Of a DNA stretch of 64,000 nt, positions 34,807 to 43,925 are shown one piece after another. A model generated the notes under the pieces. That model ran no database searches. It saw nothing but the letters and a program-made list of their open reading frames with translations, and had not been told where the DNA came from. Positions within the stretch are counted from its first letter, which is position 1, and the number at the start of each line of letters is the position of its first letter. A program made the position numbers and the translations under genes. Origin of the DNA: Holophagae bacterium (GTDB lineage Bacteria > Acidobacteriota > Holophagae > Acanthopleuribacterales > Acanthopleuribacteraceae); the NCBI GenBank assembly GCA_030429565.1, contig JAUIFE010000019.1, positions 1-64,000 on the forward strand, written 5' to 3'.

Positions 34807-35027
34807 CCTTAGGTAATGTTAACGACGTTTTGGGTAACGCGGTTTCCAATGTCGAAGCCGAATTGAAAAACGAAATCAACAGCTTTGACGCGGCCAATGC
34901 CGATTCAGCGCAATTGATCTCGCTGCAGTTGGCCATGTCGAAATGGTCCTTGGCGACCCAGTTGCAAAGTAACACCATCAAAACGGTTGGCGAGGGTCTG
35001 AAAACGGCCGTCGGTAACATTCGGTAG
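34794..35027 (+). CDS. sctF: T3SS needle subunit SctF
   Basis: 77 aa, the size of YscF/MxiH. Helix-turn-helix with the conserved C-terminal pattern QLAMSKWSLATQLQSNTIKTV, ending in NIR. GGAGG lies 7 bases before ATG 34794. It polymerises into the extracellular needle after export. The N-terminal part (LTLGNVNDVLGNA) is polar, as in other needles. Confidence 0.92.
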   Translation: MSGLTLGNVNDVLGNAVSNVEAELKNEINSFDAANADSAQLISLQLAMSKWSLATQLQSNTIKTVGEGLKTAVGNIR

Positions 35028-35034
35028 GTGACAG

Positions 35035-35484
35035 GTGCATCCGTTTTTAATGGGCCCCGCTGCCTTTGAGCAAAAGGCCTCAGACGAAGGTCGTGCCGCT
35101 GAAGTGTTGCCACTGTTGCTGGAAGCAGCCTGTTTGGGCGCTGCTTTTGGTTTCCGCGAGGAGGCTGCCACAATCTGCCGTCGCCTCAGCGAGATGCGGC
35201 CGAACAGCGAAATACCCTGGATAACCTTGGCCTATGCCCAAATGTCGGTCGGCAAACACCGTCAGGCGGTTAAGGTTCTGGAAAAATATGCGTTACCTTG
35301 CCAACCCGAGCATCCATTGACGCTGGCTTTTCTGGCGTTGGCGCTTAAATTGGCCGGCGATCCGGGTCGTGCTCGCGTGACCTGTGAGCGCGTGCTGGCT
35401 TGCCAAGAAGAAGGGGCCGCCGCCGACATGGCTCGCGCCCTGCGCGACGAATTGGCGCGACCCGTATCAAGGAGAATTTCGTGA
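35035..35484 (+). CDS. sctG: YscG-like TPR needle chaperone
   Basis: 149 aa all-helical protein with TPR-like repeats (WITLAYAQMSVGKHRQAVKV; FLALALKLAGDPGRARVTCE). YscG folds as TPRs and, with YscE, caps the needle subunit. Position after sctF and before sctI matches Ysc operons. GTG 35035 has AGGTGACAG upstream. The sctI start overlaps the stop as GTGA. Confidence 0.7.
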   Translation: MHPFLMGPAAFEQKASDEGRAAEVLPLLLEAACLGAAFGFREEAATICRRLSEMRPNSEIPWITLAYAQMSVGKHRQAVKVLEKYALPCQPEHPLTLAFLALALKLAGDPGRARVTCERVLACQEEGAAADMARALRDELARPVSRRIS

Positions 35485-35909
35485 TTGATCCCAGTACTGT
35501 CATCTTCCCTGCAAACACACCCGGTGCCGCGACCTCCGCGCAAACTGCGCCCATGGGCCAGTTGATGCGCTTCGAAGAGGCGATGGCGGCGGGGAAAGTA
35601 CCCGCCGGCAGTCAAGCCGGCCCCGGTGATTGGGTGATTGTGGCCCAGCCCGCGCCTCAGTCGGTTGACGGCCCGGTCAATCTCGGTGACCGCATCCTCA
35701 ACGGTGTGGAACGCTTGCACCAGGACCACACCGCCCGACGTGAACGCGTCGAGGAAATGGTGGCTGCCACCAAAAACACTGAATTCAACTTTTCACGTGC
35801 GATGGATCTGCAAATGGAGGTGATGCAAATGAATCTCGTTCAAGACGTCACCACTAAGACCGCCGACAAAGGAAGCCAGGGCGTTCAAACCCTGTTCCGC
35901 AACCAGTAG
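35481..35909 (+). CDS. sctI: T3SS inner rod protein SctI
   Basis: 142 aa. The N-terminal half is Pro/Ala-rich and low in structure. The C-terminal half is the conserved rod part (NLGDRILNGVERLHQD, then a long helix FSRAMDLQMEVMQMNLVQDV ending near residue 135). YscI/PrgJ share this C-terminal helix and an exported N-terminus. GGAG precedes GTG 35481, which overlaps the sctG stop. It makes the inner rod linking the export gate to the needle. Confidence 0.85.
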   Translation: MIDPSTVIFPANTPGAATSAQTAPMGQLMRFEEAMAAGKVPAGSQAGPGDWVIVAQPAPQSVDGPVNLGDRILNGVERLHQDHTARRERVEEMVAATKNTEFNFSRAMDLQMEVMQMNLVQDVTTKTADKGSQGVQTLFRNQ

Positions 35910-36001
35910 GTTTGGGCGCGCGCCGTCACCGCTGTCATCTGTTCGCCGCGGATGGGTGCCGGGCCGCCGCCTTCACCAAACGACCCGTTAGAGGAAAGCC
36001 C

Positions 36002-36754
36002 ATGTTTGCTCATCATCGTTTCCCCCGTCTCGTTTTTTGTGGCCTGCTTGTATTGGCGGCTACTGCTTGTCAAACCGAGTTGTACTCGGATCTCAGCGAA
36101 AAAGAAGCCAACGAAATGTTGGCTCTGCTGCTCGATCACGGTTATGACAGTGAAAAAAATCCCGCTGAAGACAATCGCTGGAACTTGGTCATCGAAAAAG
36201 GCCAATTGGCTTCGGCGGTTAAGCTGCTCAACAATGAAGGTTACCCGCGTGATCAGTTTGCCAATTTGGGCAACATCTTCGAAAAGGACGGGTTGGTTTC
36301 CTCGCCGATGGAAGAACGGGCACGTTTTGTCTACGGTCTCAGCCAGGAAATTTCGCAAACCCTGTCGCAAATTCAAGGGGTCTTGTCCGCGCGGGTTCAC
36401 GTCGCTTTGCCCAAACAAGATCCGCTCAATCCCAACCCGCGTCCCGCCTCCGCGTCCGTCTTCATCAAACACCGTCCGGGCACGCCGCTGGAAACCAAGA
36501 TCCCCGAAATCAAGGAACTGGTGGTCAACAGCATCGAGGGTCTTGCATATGACAAGGTTTCGGTTGCGCTCTTCCCCGTGGTTCCGGTTGAACCCGGTTC
36601 ACCGGCACGGGCCGGCGGGGTCGGCGGCGTGCCCGCCCAAAAAGTGATAATCGCGATGGTCTTGGTGTTCTTAACGGCGGTTTGTTTGACTGTAATTGCC
36701 GGTTACTTTTACTTGCGCAACCGGCCACGTGCCGCCGGTGGGTCGACGCCATGA
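36002..36754 (+). CDS. sctJ: T3SS inner-membrane ring lipoprotein SctJ
   Basis: 250 aa. Lipoprotein signal with lipobox ATAC (C23). Two periplasmic ring-building modules follow, about 25-75 (ELYSDLSEKEANEMLALLL) and 115-180 (QGVLSARVHVALPKQDPL). A C-terminal transmembrane helix lies at about 212-235. All match YscJ/PrgK/EscJ. GAGG precedes ATG 36002. The protein assembles the inner ring of the basal body, within SctD. sctK starts inside its last codons (ATGA overlap). Confidence 0.95.
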   Translation: MFAHHRFPRLVFCGLLVLAATACQTELYSDLSEKEANEMLALLLDHGYDSEKNPAEDNRWNLVIEKGQLASAVKLLNNEGYPRDQFANLGNIFEKDGLVSSPMEERARFVYGLSQEISQTLSQIQGVLSARVHVALPKQDPLNPNPRPASASVFIKHRPGTPLETKIPEIKELVVNSIEGLAYDKVSVALFPVVPVEPGSPARAGGVGGVPAQKVIIAMVLVFLTAVCLTVIAGYFYLRNRPRAAGGSTP

Positions 36755-37428
36755 GCAGCGGGTTTATAAAAACGGCCCGAGCCGAACAGCCCTGGCTCTA
36801 CCAACGGATCCTTGATTTCAATCATTTACCGACCCGCTACCTCCACCCCAGTTGGATCGTCTGCTTCGCTTCACCGCATAGTTTCAAGACGCTGTGCGCT
36901 TCCCCACGCGGTGAACGCAAGTTGGCGGCCTTAATCCTCAAGCGTTACCAATTGACCCAGGTCGGTTATTTCGACTTTGCCGAGGATGCGCATCGGTTGG
37001 CGCTGGTCGACGCGGTTGATTTGCGGCGCGCCGTGCTTTGGTGTGGCATTGCCGCGCTGAGCGAGGAAATCGCCAAAGTGGTTGACCGCCAACGCGTTCA
37101 CGAGTTGGTGGAGGACCTGGGGTTGGAAACGCACCGTTTTGCCTTAACCAACGCGCGGCGCTACAGCAATGCCACGCTGTTCGCCAGTTGGGCGGGTGAG
37201 GGCGACATTGCCGCCCGTGCCTGGATGATCGGCACCACGTGTTTGACGGCCTGTTTCAGCGAACGGCCCGACAGCCTGCGCCGGCGCCTGCGGTTGTTTT
37301 TCCCGCGTGAAAGCGGGTTCGATTTCCGCAAGAGCCGAATCCTTAGCCTGCGTCCTTTGGCCGCTGAGCTTCTTACATCCATATTGATTCGCGAGGTGAA
37401 CCCACAATGGAGCCGTTTGTTCAACTAA
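36751..37428 (+). CDS. sctK: T3SS sorting-platform protein SctK
   Basis: 225 aa soluble protein. The YscK signature of an aromatic N-terminus (FNHLPTRYLHPSW) and C-terminal WSRLFN (YscK ends CSHLFK) is present. SctK links SctQ pods to the basal-body ring in the cytosol. The usual position between sctJ and sctL holds here. Translation is coupled at both ends: ATGA at the start and a 22-base overlap with sctL at the end. Confidence 0.8.
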   Translation: MSSGFIKTARAEQPWLYQRILDFNHLPTRYLHPSWIVCFASPHSFKTLCASPRGERKLAALILKRYQLTQVGYFDFAEDAHRLALVDAVDLRRAVLWCGIAALSEEIAKVVDRQRVHELVEDLGLETHRFALTNARRYSNATLFASWAGEGDIAARAWMIGTTCLTACFSERPDSLRRRLRLFFPRESGFDFRKSRILSLRPLAAELLTSILIREVNPQWSRLFN

Positions 37429-38084
37429 AGGATCCCTTTCAGCTTGCGCCCGGCGTCAAACACCTGAAAGCGGACGATTATCTCGATTTTCTCAGTGCCG
37501 CCGATCTGTTGCAGCGTGCCGAAGAGGCCGCCGACGCCAAAGTCGCCGAAGCTGAAGCGCGCGTGGCTGCGGAGGAAGCCGCCGGTTTCGCCGAGGGCGT
37601 GGCGCGCGGCAAACAAGAAGTGGCCCGTGAGATGGCGACAACCATGCTCGAGGCGGCCCAGTACTTCGAATCGGTCGAACGCGAGATGGTGCATACGGTG
37701 ACCTTGGCGATGAAGCAGGTGTTGGGCAGCTTCGACGAACGCGAGCTGGTCTTGCGCGTGGTGCGGCATTTGTTGCGTTCGGCTCGGGATCGCCGCCGCA
37801 TCTTGTTTCGGGTCAGTCGCGAACAATACGAGCGCTTGCGCGACGAAATTTTGAGTTTGGCGCAGCAACACAATGCGACCGCCATGGTTGATGTGCGCGC
37901 CGACGCCCACCTCGGTCCAACCGACTGCGTCATGGAAACCGAGATCGGCGTCATCGAAGCCGGTGTCGACCAACAAATCGCCGCCTTGGAAGAGGCCTTA
38001 AAAAAAAGTTTCGCGGCGCGACCCGCCCGCCCCAGTTTGGTCCACTCCCGTGAGGAGGGCACATGTCCAGCTATAGCTATATAA
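37407..38084 (+). CDS. sctL: T3SS ATPase stator SctL
   Basis: 225 aa. Ala/Glu-rich coiled coil in the N-terminal half (EEAADAKVAEAEARVAAEEA, about 43-75) and a C-terminal stalk-binding domain (about 95-210) with the FliH/VATPase-E pattern (GPTDCVMETEIGVIEAGVD). It ties the SctN ATPase to SctQ and controls its activity. It overlaps sctK at the start and sctN at the end by 22 bases each. Confidence 0.88.
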   Translation: MEPFVQLKDPFQLAPGVKHLKADDYLDFLSAADLLQRAEEAADAKVAEAEARVAAEEAAGFAEGVARGKQEVAREMATTMLEAAQYFESVEREMVHTVTLAMKQVLGSFDERELVLRVVRHLLRSARDRRRILFRVSREQYERLRDEILSLAQQHNATAMVDVRADAHLGPTDCVMETEIGVIEAGVDQQIAALEEALKKSFAARPARPSLVHSREEGTCPAIAI

Positions 38085-39382
38085 CCAGTTTGATGGAAGA
38101 GACCTTGCGCGACACGCAATCGGTGCGTGTCAAAGGCAAGGTCAACCAAATCATCGGTACCATGATCAAGGCAACTTTGCCCGAGGTGCATATCGGCGAA
38201 TTGGTTACCCTGGCCAATCCCGGTGCTTCCCACAAAGTTCATGCCGAGGTCGTTGGCTTCAGCGAGGGCCAGGCCTTGTTGACCCCGCTCGGCGATCTCG
38301 AAGGGATTTCTTCCGATGCCGAGGTCAACCCGACCGGTGAAAGCCATCGTGTTGCCGTGGGTCCCGGTTTATTGGGCCGCGTGTTGGACGGACTCGGCCG
38401 GCCGCTGGATGGGCGCCCGCTCGAACCCGACGCCACTTATCCCGTCTCTTCACCCCCGCCGGATCCCATGCAGCGACGCATCATCGAAAAACCCCTGTCC
38501 TTGGGCTTGCGTTCGTTGGACGGTTTGTTGACCTGTGGCGAAGGCCAGCGCATGGGTATTTTCGCCGCCGCCGGTGGCGGTAAATCAACCTTGCTTTCTA
38601 TGTTGGTTCGTCAGGCCGATGTCGATGTCACCGTTTTGGCGCTCATCGGTGAACGGGGTCGTGAGGTTCGCGAGTTTTTGACACGGGATCTGGGAGAAGA
38701 GGGTTTGGCCAAGTCGGTGGTGGTTGTTTCCACCTCTGATCGGCCTTCGATGGAACGCCTCAAAGCCGCCCATGTGGCGACCGCGATTAGTGAGTATTTT
38801 CGCGATCAGGGCAAGCGGGTTTTGTTGTTGATGGACTCGGTTACCCGTTTTGCGCGAGCCCAACGCGAGATTGGCCTTGCGGCCGGCGAGCCGCCGACGC
38901 GGCGCGGTTTCCCACCTTCCGTGTTTACCGCGTTACCCAAGTTAATGGAACGTGCCGGCAACAGCGACAAAGGGTCGATCACCGCGCTTTACACCGTGTT
39001 GGTTGAGGGCGACGACATGACCGAACCGATTGCCGATGAAACGCGCTCGATTCTCGACGGCCACATTATTCTTTCGCGCAAGTTGGCCGAAGCCGGTCAT
39101 TACCCTGCCATCGATATCTTGGCCAGTGTCAGCCGCGTCATGAATGCCGTCGTTACTTCCGAACAGCGCGAAGCGGCGATGCGGTTTCGCAGTTTGCTGG
39201 CCAAGTACAGCGAGCTGGAGATGTTGGTCCAAGTCGGTGAATATCGGCGCGGTGGTGATGCCCTGGGTGATGAAGCGCTCGACAAAATCGCCCAGCTCAA
39301 CAACTTCCTTAAACAAGGGCAACATGAAGCGAGTGACTTTATGCAAACGCTGACCGAACTGCGCCGTCTGGCCGGTGTTTAA
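38063..39382 (+). CDS. sctN: T3SS ATPase SctN
   Basis: 439 aa FliI/YscN family ATPase that unfolds substrates and detaches chaperones. Walker A AAAGGGKST (168-176), Walker B VLLLMDS near residue 258, and the beta-type catalytic region GERGREVREFL are all present. The N-terminal barrel and C-terminal helical domain have normal lengths. A GAGGAGG site precedes ATG 38063. No lesion is seen. Confidence 0.97.
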   Translation: MSSYSYITSLMEETLRDTQSVRVKGKVNQIIGTMIKATLPEVHIGELVTLANPGASHKVHAEVVGFSEGQALLTPLGDLEGISSDAEVNPTGESHRVAVGPGLLGRVLDGLGRPLDGRPLEPDATYPVSSPPPDPMQRRIIEKPLSLGLRSLDGLLTCGEGQRMGIFAAAGGGKSTLLSMLVRQADVDVTVLALIGERGREVREFLTRDLGEEGLAKSVVVVSTSDRPSMERLKAAHVATAISEYFRDQGKRVLLLMDSVTRFARAQREIGLAAGEPPTRRGFPPSVFTALPKLMERAGNSDKGSITALYTVLVEGDDMTEPIADETRSILDGHIILSRKLAEAGHYPAIDILASVSRVMNAVVTSEQREAAMRFRSLLAKYSELEMLVQVGEYRRGGDALGDEALDKIAQLNNFLKQGQHEASDFMQTLTELRRLAGV

Positions 39383-39530
39383 TGCGGAGTAGGTTGTGAA
39401 TAGTTTCTAACATATTGTGAAATTTTGGCTTAGCTAATTTTTTTATAACAGTGACGGCATGGTTCCCTGTCTCGTATTTGGGCTCGGCTGGGCTGGGTCT
39501 GTCTAAAAACGCGTGAACCAGGAGGCAAAA
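39383..39530. promoter_or_regulatory. AT-rich gap inside the structural operon
   Basis: A 148-base gap between sctN and sctO, while all other neighbours up to sctU overlap or are close. It has a repeated TTGTGAA (39395-39401 and 39416-39422) and an AT-rich run ending TTTTTTTATAACAG. An internal promoter for the sctO-sctU part is plausible. No copy of the TTCRRYCA-N16-CGTGTAG element occurs here. Confidence 0.4.
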
Positions 39531-40031
39531 ATGGCTGCGTATCCACTAAACAAATTACTGAATTTACGGCACGATCGCGAGGCGCGTGCACGCCGCGACG
39601 TGGTCACGCAACGCGCGGCTCTGGCGGAGCAGCAAACCTTGGTTGAGGCTGCCGAGCAAGCGTTAACCAACTTTAAGGCCTGGCGGGTTAGCGAAGAACA
39701 ACGTTTGTTTGCGGAAGTGCGCGAGCAGGCGCTCAAAAGTGCTGATTTAGATGTGCTCAAACACGAGATTGCCGCCTTACGGCAGCGCCAAGCCGAGAAA
39801 AAGCAGCAGCTCGACGATTCGCGGCGGCAGTTGCGCGAGGCTGAGGTTTTACTGGAAGAGCGGCTCGAGGTATTGCGCGAGGCGCAACACAATCGCCGCA
39901 AATTGGAAGGCCACATGGACTTGTGGGCCCAGGCTGATCGTCTTGAGCAGGCGCGCCAAATGGAACGCGAGGCCGAGGAAGTGTTGTCGATGCTGCCCGG
40001 TCAAGCGCCGCACCAAGGGCAACGGTCATGA
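39531..40031 (+). CDS. sctO: T3SS stalk protein SctO
   Basis: 166 aa, almost entirely a two-helix antiparallel coiled coil (RHDREARARRDVVTQRAALA; DVLKHEIAALRQRQAEKKQQ). YscO/FliJ act as the central stalk in the SctN hexamer and bind export-gate chaperones. GGAGG lies 5 bases before ATG 39531; GTG 39513 would put the ribosome site inside the gene. Position between sctN and sctP is canonical. Confidence 0.88.
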   Translation: MAAYPLNKLLNLRHDREARARRDVVTQRAALAEQQTLVEAAEQALTNFKAWRVSEEQRLFAEVREQALKSADLDVLKHEIAALRQRQAEKKQQLDDSRRQLREAEVLLEERLEVLREAQHNRRKLEGHMDLWAQADRLEQARQMEREAEEVLSMLPGQAPHQGQRS

Positions 40032-40177
40032 GGCAACGCCTGTTGGGTCGCGGTTCAAAGCACGCGCAAAAGTTGGCGGCGGCCGCTGTATTGAGCGGTT
40101 TGGTGATGACAGTCTTTTGTAAGAAGCTGTTGAGAAAAGGGTTGTGGATATTGGAGGCGCGCAGTTATGGCAATTAA
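40028..40177 (+). CDS. Possible 49-codon overlapping small ORF
   Basis: ATG 40028 overlaps the sctO stop (ATGA) and the frame runs to TAA 40175-40177, overlapping sctP by 11 bases. The peptide is basic with a short hydrophobic middle (AAAAVLSGLVMTVF). It may be translated by coupling, or may only be leader space before sctP. No family resemblance. Confidence 0.25.
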   Translation: MRQRLLGRGSKHAQKLAAAAVLSGLVMTVFCKKLLRKGLWILEARSYGN

Positions 40178-41204
40178 AGCAGACGGATTCTCCGGGGATT
40201 TAGGTATTAATTCTACGCGCGGTGACGCAGCGTCGGTTAGACCACGCACCACGCCCCAACGCGCGGCGCCCGCCGAAACACGTCGTTTTGAGCAGGCTTA
40301 CCAGCAGCGCGGTGGCAAACGTCGCCTCGATCAAACCCACGACCCGCTTGCCGGCGCCGTGCCCGGTGCGGGAGAGCAGGGGGTCGCTACTATTTTGGCC
40401 GGCCTAGCGGAAACCGAGCCGGCAGCACCACCCAAGACCAACCTAGCCGTCGTGGTTCCGGCCGAACCCAGGATCGCTTTGCCGTCGCAACAGCCTTCAT
40501 CTGGTCTGGTTGCGCAACATGGCTCCGACCCGCTTGCCGCCATGGCCGCTGCACCCGACGGCAAGGCCACCGCGCCGGTTTCGGTGGCGGCGGCGAGCAA
40601 ACCGCTCACCGAGCCGAACATGGACATGGCGGCGGCCGGTCGTGAGATTTCCGCCAACCTGGGCGAGGACGGTTTGGCCGCGCTGGCGCGCAAGGTCATC
40701 GTTCGTCGCGAGCCGCAAAGCCGCGATGCCGCAGCCCCCGGCGACGCCATCCTCCACGGCTGGCAGCGACTGGCGGGGGATGCTGTCAAAAGCACCGCAT
40801 CTGCGAATCAGGTCGGTCGCCTCGCCGGCGCGGTTGAAATGTGGCTGGCACGCACCCAGGGCGCCGAGCCGGCGGTGCAGCAAGCGCGTTTCGAAGTCGT
40901 GTTGCCACATGGCGACGTTGCCAAGATTCAGGTCCACCGCGACGGCGACGGTCTACAAATCCGACTGGCGGGGTCGGGTGATCAGGTCAATACCTGGCTG
41001 CATGACCACAGTCAAGCGTTGCAGCAGCGTCTGCAGCAGCGTACCGGCTTGGATGTCGCTGTTCGCGTCGATGCCCATGCCGGCCAAGACGCCCACCAAG
41101 ACGGCCGCTCGCGCCAGCAGCGCGACCTTTACCAAGAACTCGACGACTCTGCGCGCTTTAACCGGCCGCTTTCCCAAAGCCAAAGCAAACGAGGTAAATC
41201 ATGA
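40167..41204 (+). CDS. sctP: T3SS needle-length regulator SctP
   Basis: 345 aa, Ala/Pro/Gln-rich and extended over about 1-215, with a compact C-terminal domain (about 235-330; VVLPHGDVAKIQVHRDGDGL, then SQALQQRLQQRTGLDVAVRV). This C-terminal pattern is the substrate-specificity switch domain of YscP/FliK-type rulers. The extended part would set needle length. GGAGG lies 8 bases before ATG 40167. sctQ begins in its stop (ATGA). Confidence 0.8.
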   Translation: MAIKADGFSGDLGINSTRGDAASVRPRTTPQRAAPAETRRFEQAYQQRGGKRRLDQTHDPLAGAVPGAGEQGVATILAGLAETEPAAPPKTNLAVVVPAEPRIALPSQQPSSGLVAQHGSDPLAAMAAAPDGKATAPVSVAAASKPLTEPNMDMAAAGREISANLGEDGLAALARKVIVRREPQSRDAAAPGDAILHGWQRLAGDAVKSTASANQVGRLAGAVEMWLARTQGAEPAVQQARFEVVLPHGDVAKIQVHRDGDGLQIRLAGSGDQVNTWLHDHSQALQQRLQQRTGLDVAVRVDAHAGQDAHQDGRSRQQRDLYQELDDSARFNRPLSQSQSKRGKS

Positions 41205-42166
41205 CTTATTCCCGTTTTCAACCGCCGCGATTGCCCGCCGCAACCGTGGCCTTACAAAACCGTTTATTTCGGCTGAGTGAGGCGCTGCATTTCCCGTTCT
41301 CCGACGGCAACGCGGCCGTGGTGTTTCCCCACGGAGAGGGTCCGACCTGCACGATTGAGGTCGAGGTGGCTTTGGCCGAACATCGCCTGATTCTGTTCCT
41401 CGAAGACGGTCCCGCCACCGCGCGCCTTTGCGCTGAAATGGATTCTTTCGAGTGGGCGGCGGCGGCCAACGATATCCGCGCGATGTTGGTGGAGACTTGG
41501 TTCGAACCGCTGTTTTTTCAATTCGAACAAATGACGGGTCTGCCGTTGCGCTGTATTCGCGTCAACATGGAGGCTTCCGGCTTGGCGCCCTTTTTGGCAT
41601 TTCAGCAACCCTTTTTCCTGAAGCATGGCGACGGACGCCGTTTGCTGAGCGGTATGATTGGCTTTAACGAAAGTCATCCCGAGTGGTTTGCGGAACTATT
41701 GGAGGCCATGCCGCGTGAGAATCCCGAGCGTTGCGGCCAGGTGCCGTTGCCAGGTCGGATTCAGGTGACCCGTTTGCATTGGGACGAGGGCGTGCCTTCA
41801 TTAGCGCGCGGCGACGTGCTGTTTCCCGAGCGTCTTGATCGGCCGACTTGGCGCCACGGCGCCCGCATCAACATTGCGTTGAGCGAGCAAAACGATGTGT
41901 GGACCACAGCAGAGCCTCCGGTGGTGGGCGACGCCGTCGCCGAGCCCACCTTGGGCGGCACGATTGATGTCGATGCCGGTGAGGTTGCCGTCACGCTCGA
42001 CCAACTTAGGTCCCTACAGGTCGGGGACACTTTGCCCCGACCCCAAACCGCGACGGCGTTGCAGTTGCGCCATGACGGGGTTTTAATCGGGCGCGCCATG
42101 CCGGTAGCCGTCTTCGGCCGTGTCGGCCTGCGTGTCGAGGAGGTTTTCAGCCATGGAAACGCTTAA
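41201..42166 (+). CDS. sctQ: T3SS cytoplasmic ring protein SctQ
   Basis: 321 aa. A variable N-terminal region is followed by a middle SpoA-like domain (about 160-235) and the C-terminal SpoA domain (about 250-318; GEVAVTLDQLRSLQVGDTLP and VLIGRAMPVAVFGRVGLRVEEV). SctQ pods form the sorting platform. Many systems also make a short SctQ-C from an internal start; the GTG codons near 41930-41950 are possible sites, but none has a clear ribosome site. It overlaps sctR by 14 bases. Confidence 0.9.
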   Translation: MTYSRFQPPRLPAATVALQNRLFRLSEALHFPFSDGNAAVVFPHGEGPTCTIEVEVALAEHRLILFLEDGPATARLCAEMDSFEWAAAANDIRAMLVETWFEPLFFQFEQMTGLPLRCIRVNMEASGLAPFLAFQQPFFLKHGDGRRLLSGMIGFNESHPEWFAELLEAMPRENPERCGQVPLPGRIQVTRLHWDEGVPSLARGDVLFPERLDRPTWRHGARINIALSEQNDVWTTAEPPVVGDAVAEPTLGGTIDVDAGEVAVTLDQLRSLQVGDTLPRPQTATALQLRHDGVLIGRAMPVAVFGRVGLRVEEVFSHGNA

Positions 42167-42809
42167 TATGAGTGATCCACTGGTCGTCGTCGGCGGCCTG
42201 ATTTTTCTATCGCTGGCACCCTTTGCCGCGATGATGGTGACGTCGTTTATCAAATTAACCGTGGTACTGCAGTTGGTGCGCAACGCCATGGGTGTGCAAA
42301 ACATTCCGCCCAACATGGTCATCAACGGTTTAGCGATTGTGTTGTCGTTTTACGTGATGGCACCCGTCGCCTACGAAATGATCGACATCGTGCATGACAT
42401 CAACCCGGAGATCAAAGATTTCCGCGCCTTGGTCGACGCCCTGGAGCACGCCCGCGAACCGCTGCGCGATTTCCTCATCAAACACTCGCACCCGCGCGAA
42501 CGCGCGTTCTTTCTCAACGCCGCGCAGTCCGTTTGGCCCGCGGATCAGCTCGGTAAACTCGGTGAAAACGATTTTGTGTTGCTGGTACCGGCTTTCACCG
42601 TCACCGAGCTGACCACCGCCTTTCAAGTGGGTTTTTTGCTCTATTTACCATTCGTGGCCATCGATTTAATTGTGTCCAACATCCTCTTGGCGCTCGGGAT
42701 GATGATGGTGTCGCCGATGACAATTTCACTGCCGTTCAAGTTGCTTTTATTTGTGTTGGTCGAAGGTTGGGCCCGCGTGGTTCACGGCCTTGTGCTGTCC
42801 TACGCTTAG
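42153..42809 (+). CDS. sctR: T3SS export apparatus protein SctR
   Basis: 218 aa FliP/YscR family membrane protein. The signature blocks APFAAMMVTSFIKLTVVLQL and LVRNAMGVQNIPPNMVINGL lie near the N-terminus. Four membrane helices are present, and the C-terminal LALGMMMVSPMTISLPFKLL is intact. Five copies start the export-gate helix with SctS and SctT. ATG 42153 has AGGAGG upstream. Confidence 0.96.
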   Translation: METLNMSDPLVVVGGLIFLSLAPFAAMMVTSFIKLTVVLQLVRNAMGVQNIPPNMVINGLAIVLSFYVMAPVAYEMIDIVHDINPEIKDFRALVDALEHAREPLRDFLIKHSHPRERAFFLNAAQSVWPADQLGKLGENDFVLLVPAFTVTELTTAFQVGFLLYLPFVAIDLIVSNILLALGMMMVSPMTISLPFKLLLFVLVEGWARVVHGLVLSYA

Positions 42810-42818
42810 GAGGTTGTT

Positions 42819-43088
42819 GTGGATCAAGCAGAACTCGTTGAACTGACCATTCACGCGCTGTCACTGGTATTGCTGCTGTCGTTACCCGCCGTCATTGTCG
42901 CCTCGGGTTTTGGGGTGCTGGTCAGCTTGCTGCAAGCGGTGACCCAGGTGCAGGAACAGACGCTGTCATTCGGCGTCAAACTGGTTGCGGTCGTGATCAC
43001 CTTGGCGCTCACCGCACGCTGGACCGGCATGGAATTGTTCATGCTCATGGAACGCTTGTTGGAAATGGTGCCGCGAATCGGCACCTGA
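42819..43088 (+). CDS. sctS: T3SS export apparatus protein SctS
   Basis: 89 aa, FliQ/YscS family with two membrane helices (about 18-42 and 52-75) and the conserved LVSLLQAVTQVQEQTLSF between them. AGGAGG precedes GTG 42819. The length is normal. It sits in the usual R-S-T-U order. Confidence 0.95.
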   Translation: MDQAELVELTIHALSLVLLLSLPAVIVASGFGVLVSLLQAVTQVQEQTLSFGVKLVAVVITLALTARWTGMELFMLMERLLEMVPRIGT

Positions 43089-43111
43089 GCCCGCGCGCAG
43101 AGAAGGAAATC

Positions 43112-43906
43112 ATGGAACTGGACGCCGTCTTTTTCAAAAAATCGCTGATCGTGTTGGGCGTGTGTTTGCCGCGCATGCTGGTCATGTTTGGGGTCATGCC
43201 GTTTTTCGGGGCGGGCATGATGCAAACCATGGTGCGCAACACCTTGGTCGTGTGCCTCGGCCTCGGCGTGTATCCCTTGGTGTACACCCAAGTTCCCGAC
43301 AACCTGCAGCTCTTGCCATTGCTCATGATCGTTGCCAAGGAAGCCGTGTTGGGGGTGATCTTGGGTTACCTGGGCGCCTCATTGTTTTGGGTCGCCGAAG
43401 GCGTCGGTCTGTTTATCGACAACCAACGCGGTGCTTCGATGGCGCAAATGCTCGATCCCATGTCTGGTGCCGATTCCTCGCCCTTGGGCAGTCTGCTTTT
43501 GCAACTCCTGACGGTGCTGTTTTTCTCAACCGGCGGCTTTTTGGTGTTCCTCGGCGGCATCTACGAAAGTTATAAAGTGTGGCCCGTGTTCGCCGCCGCG
43601 CCCGCGCTCGACGCCCACTTTGCCGCCGTCATGATCACGCACTCGGCGCGAATCCTCGAACTGATTGTTTTGTTTGCCGCCCCGGTCGTGGTGGCCGTGT
43701 TTGTCGCCGAGTTTGGTTTGGGCCTGATTAACCGTTTCAGCCCACAACTCAACATTTTTTTCTTATCGATGTCGATCAAAAGCGTTTTGGCCATCGTGTT
43801 TTTAATAGCCTACCTGGTGACCATGCTGACGCTGTTTGGCGATGAGCAACGCAACCTGTGGCAACACCTCATGAGCTTGGACCAACTGTTAAAGGCCAAA
43901 CCGTGA
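43112..43906 (+). CDS. sctT: T3SS export apparatus protein SctT
   Basis: 264 aa FliR/YscT family protein with five to six membrane helices. The conserved GLFIDNQRGASMAQMLDPMSG stretch (about residues 109-129), typical of the family, is present. An AAGGAA site precedes ATG 43112. It caps the SctR5S4 export gate. Confidence 0.95.
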   Translation: MELDAVFFKKSLIVLGVCLPRMLVMFGVMPFFGAGMMQTMVRNTLVVCLGLGVYPLVYTQVPDNLQLLPLLMIVAKEAVLGVILGYLGASLFWVAEGVGLFIDNQRGASMAQMLDPMSGADSSPLGSLLLQLLTVLFFSTGGFLVFLGGIYESYKVWPVFAAAPALDAHFAAVMITHSARILELIVLFAAPVVVAVFVAEFGLGLINRFSPQLNIFFLSMSIKSVLAIVFLIAYLVTMLTLFGDEQRNLWQHLMSLDQLLKAKP

Positions 43907-43925
43907 GTCGGCGAGGGAGGGCGGC

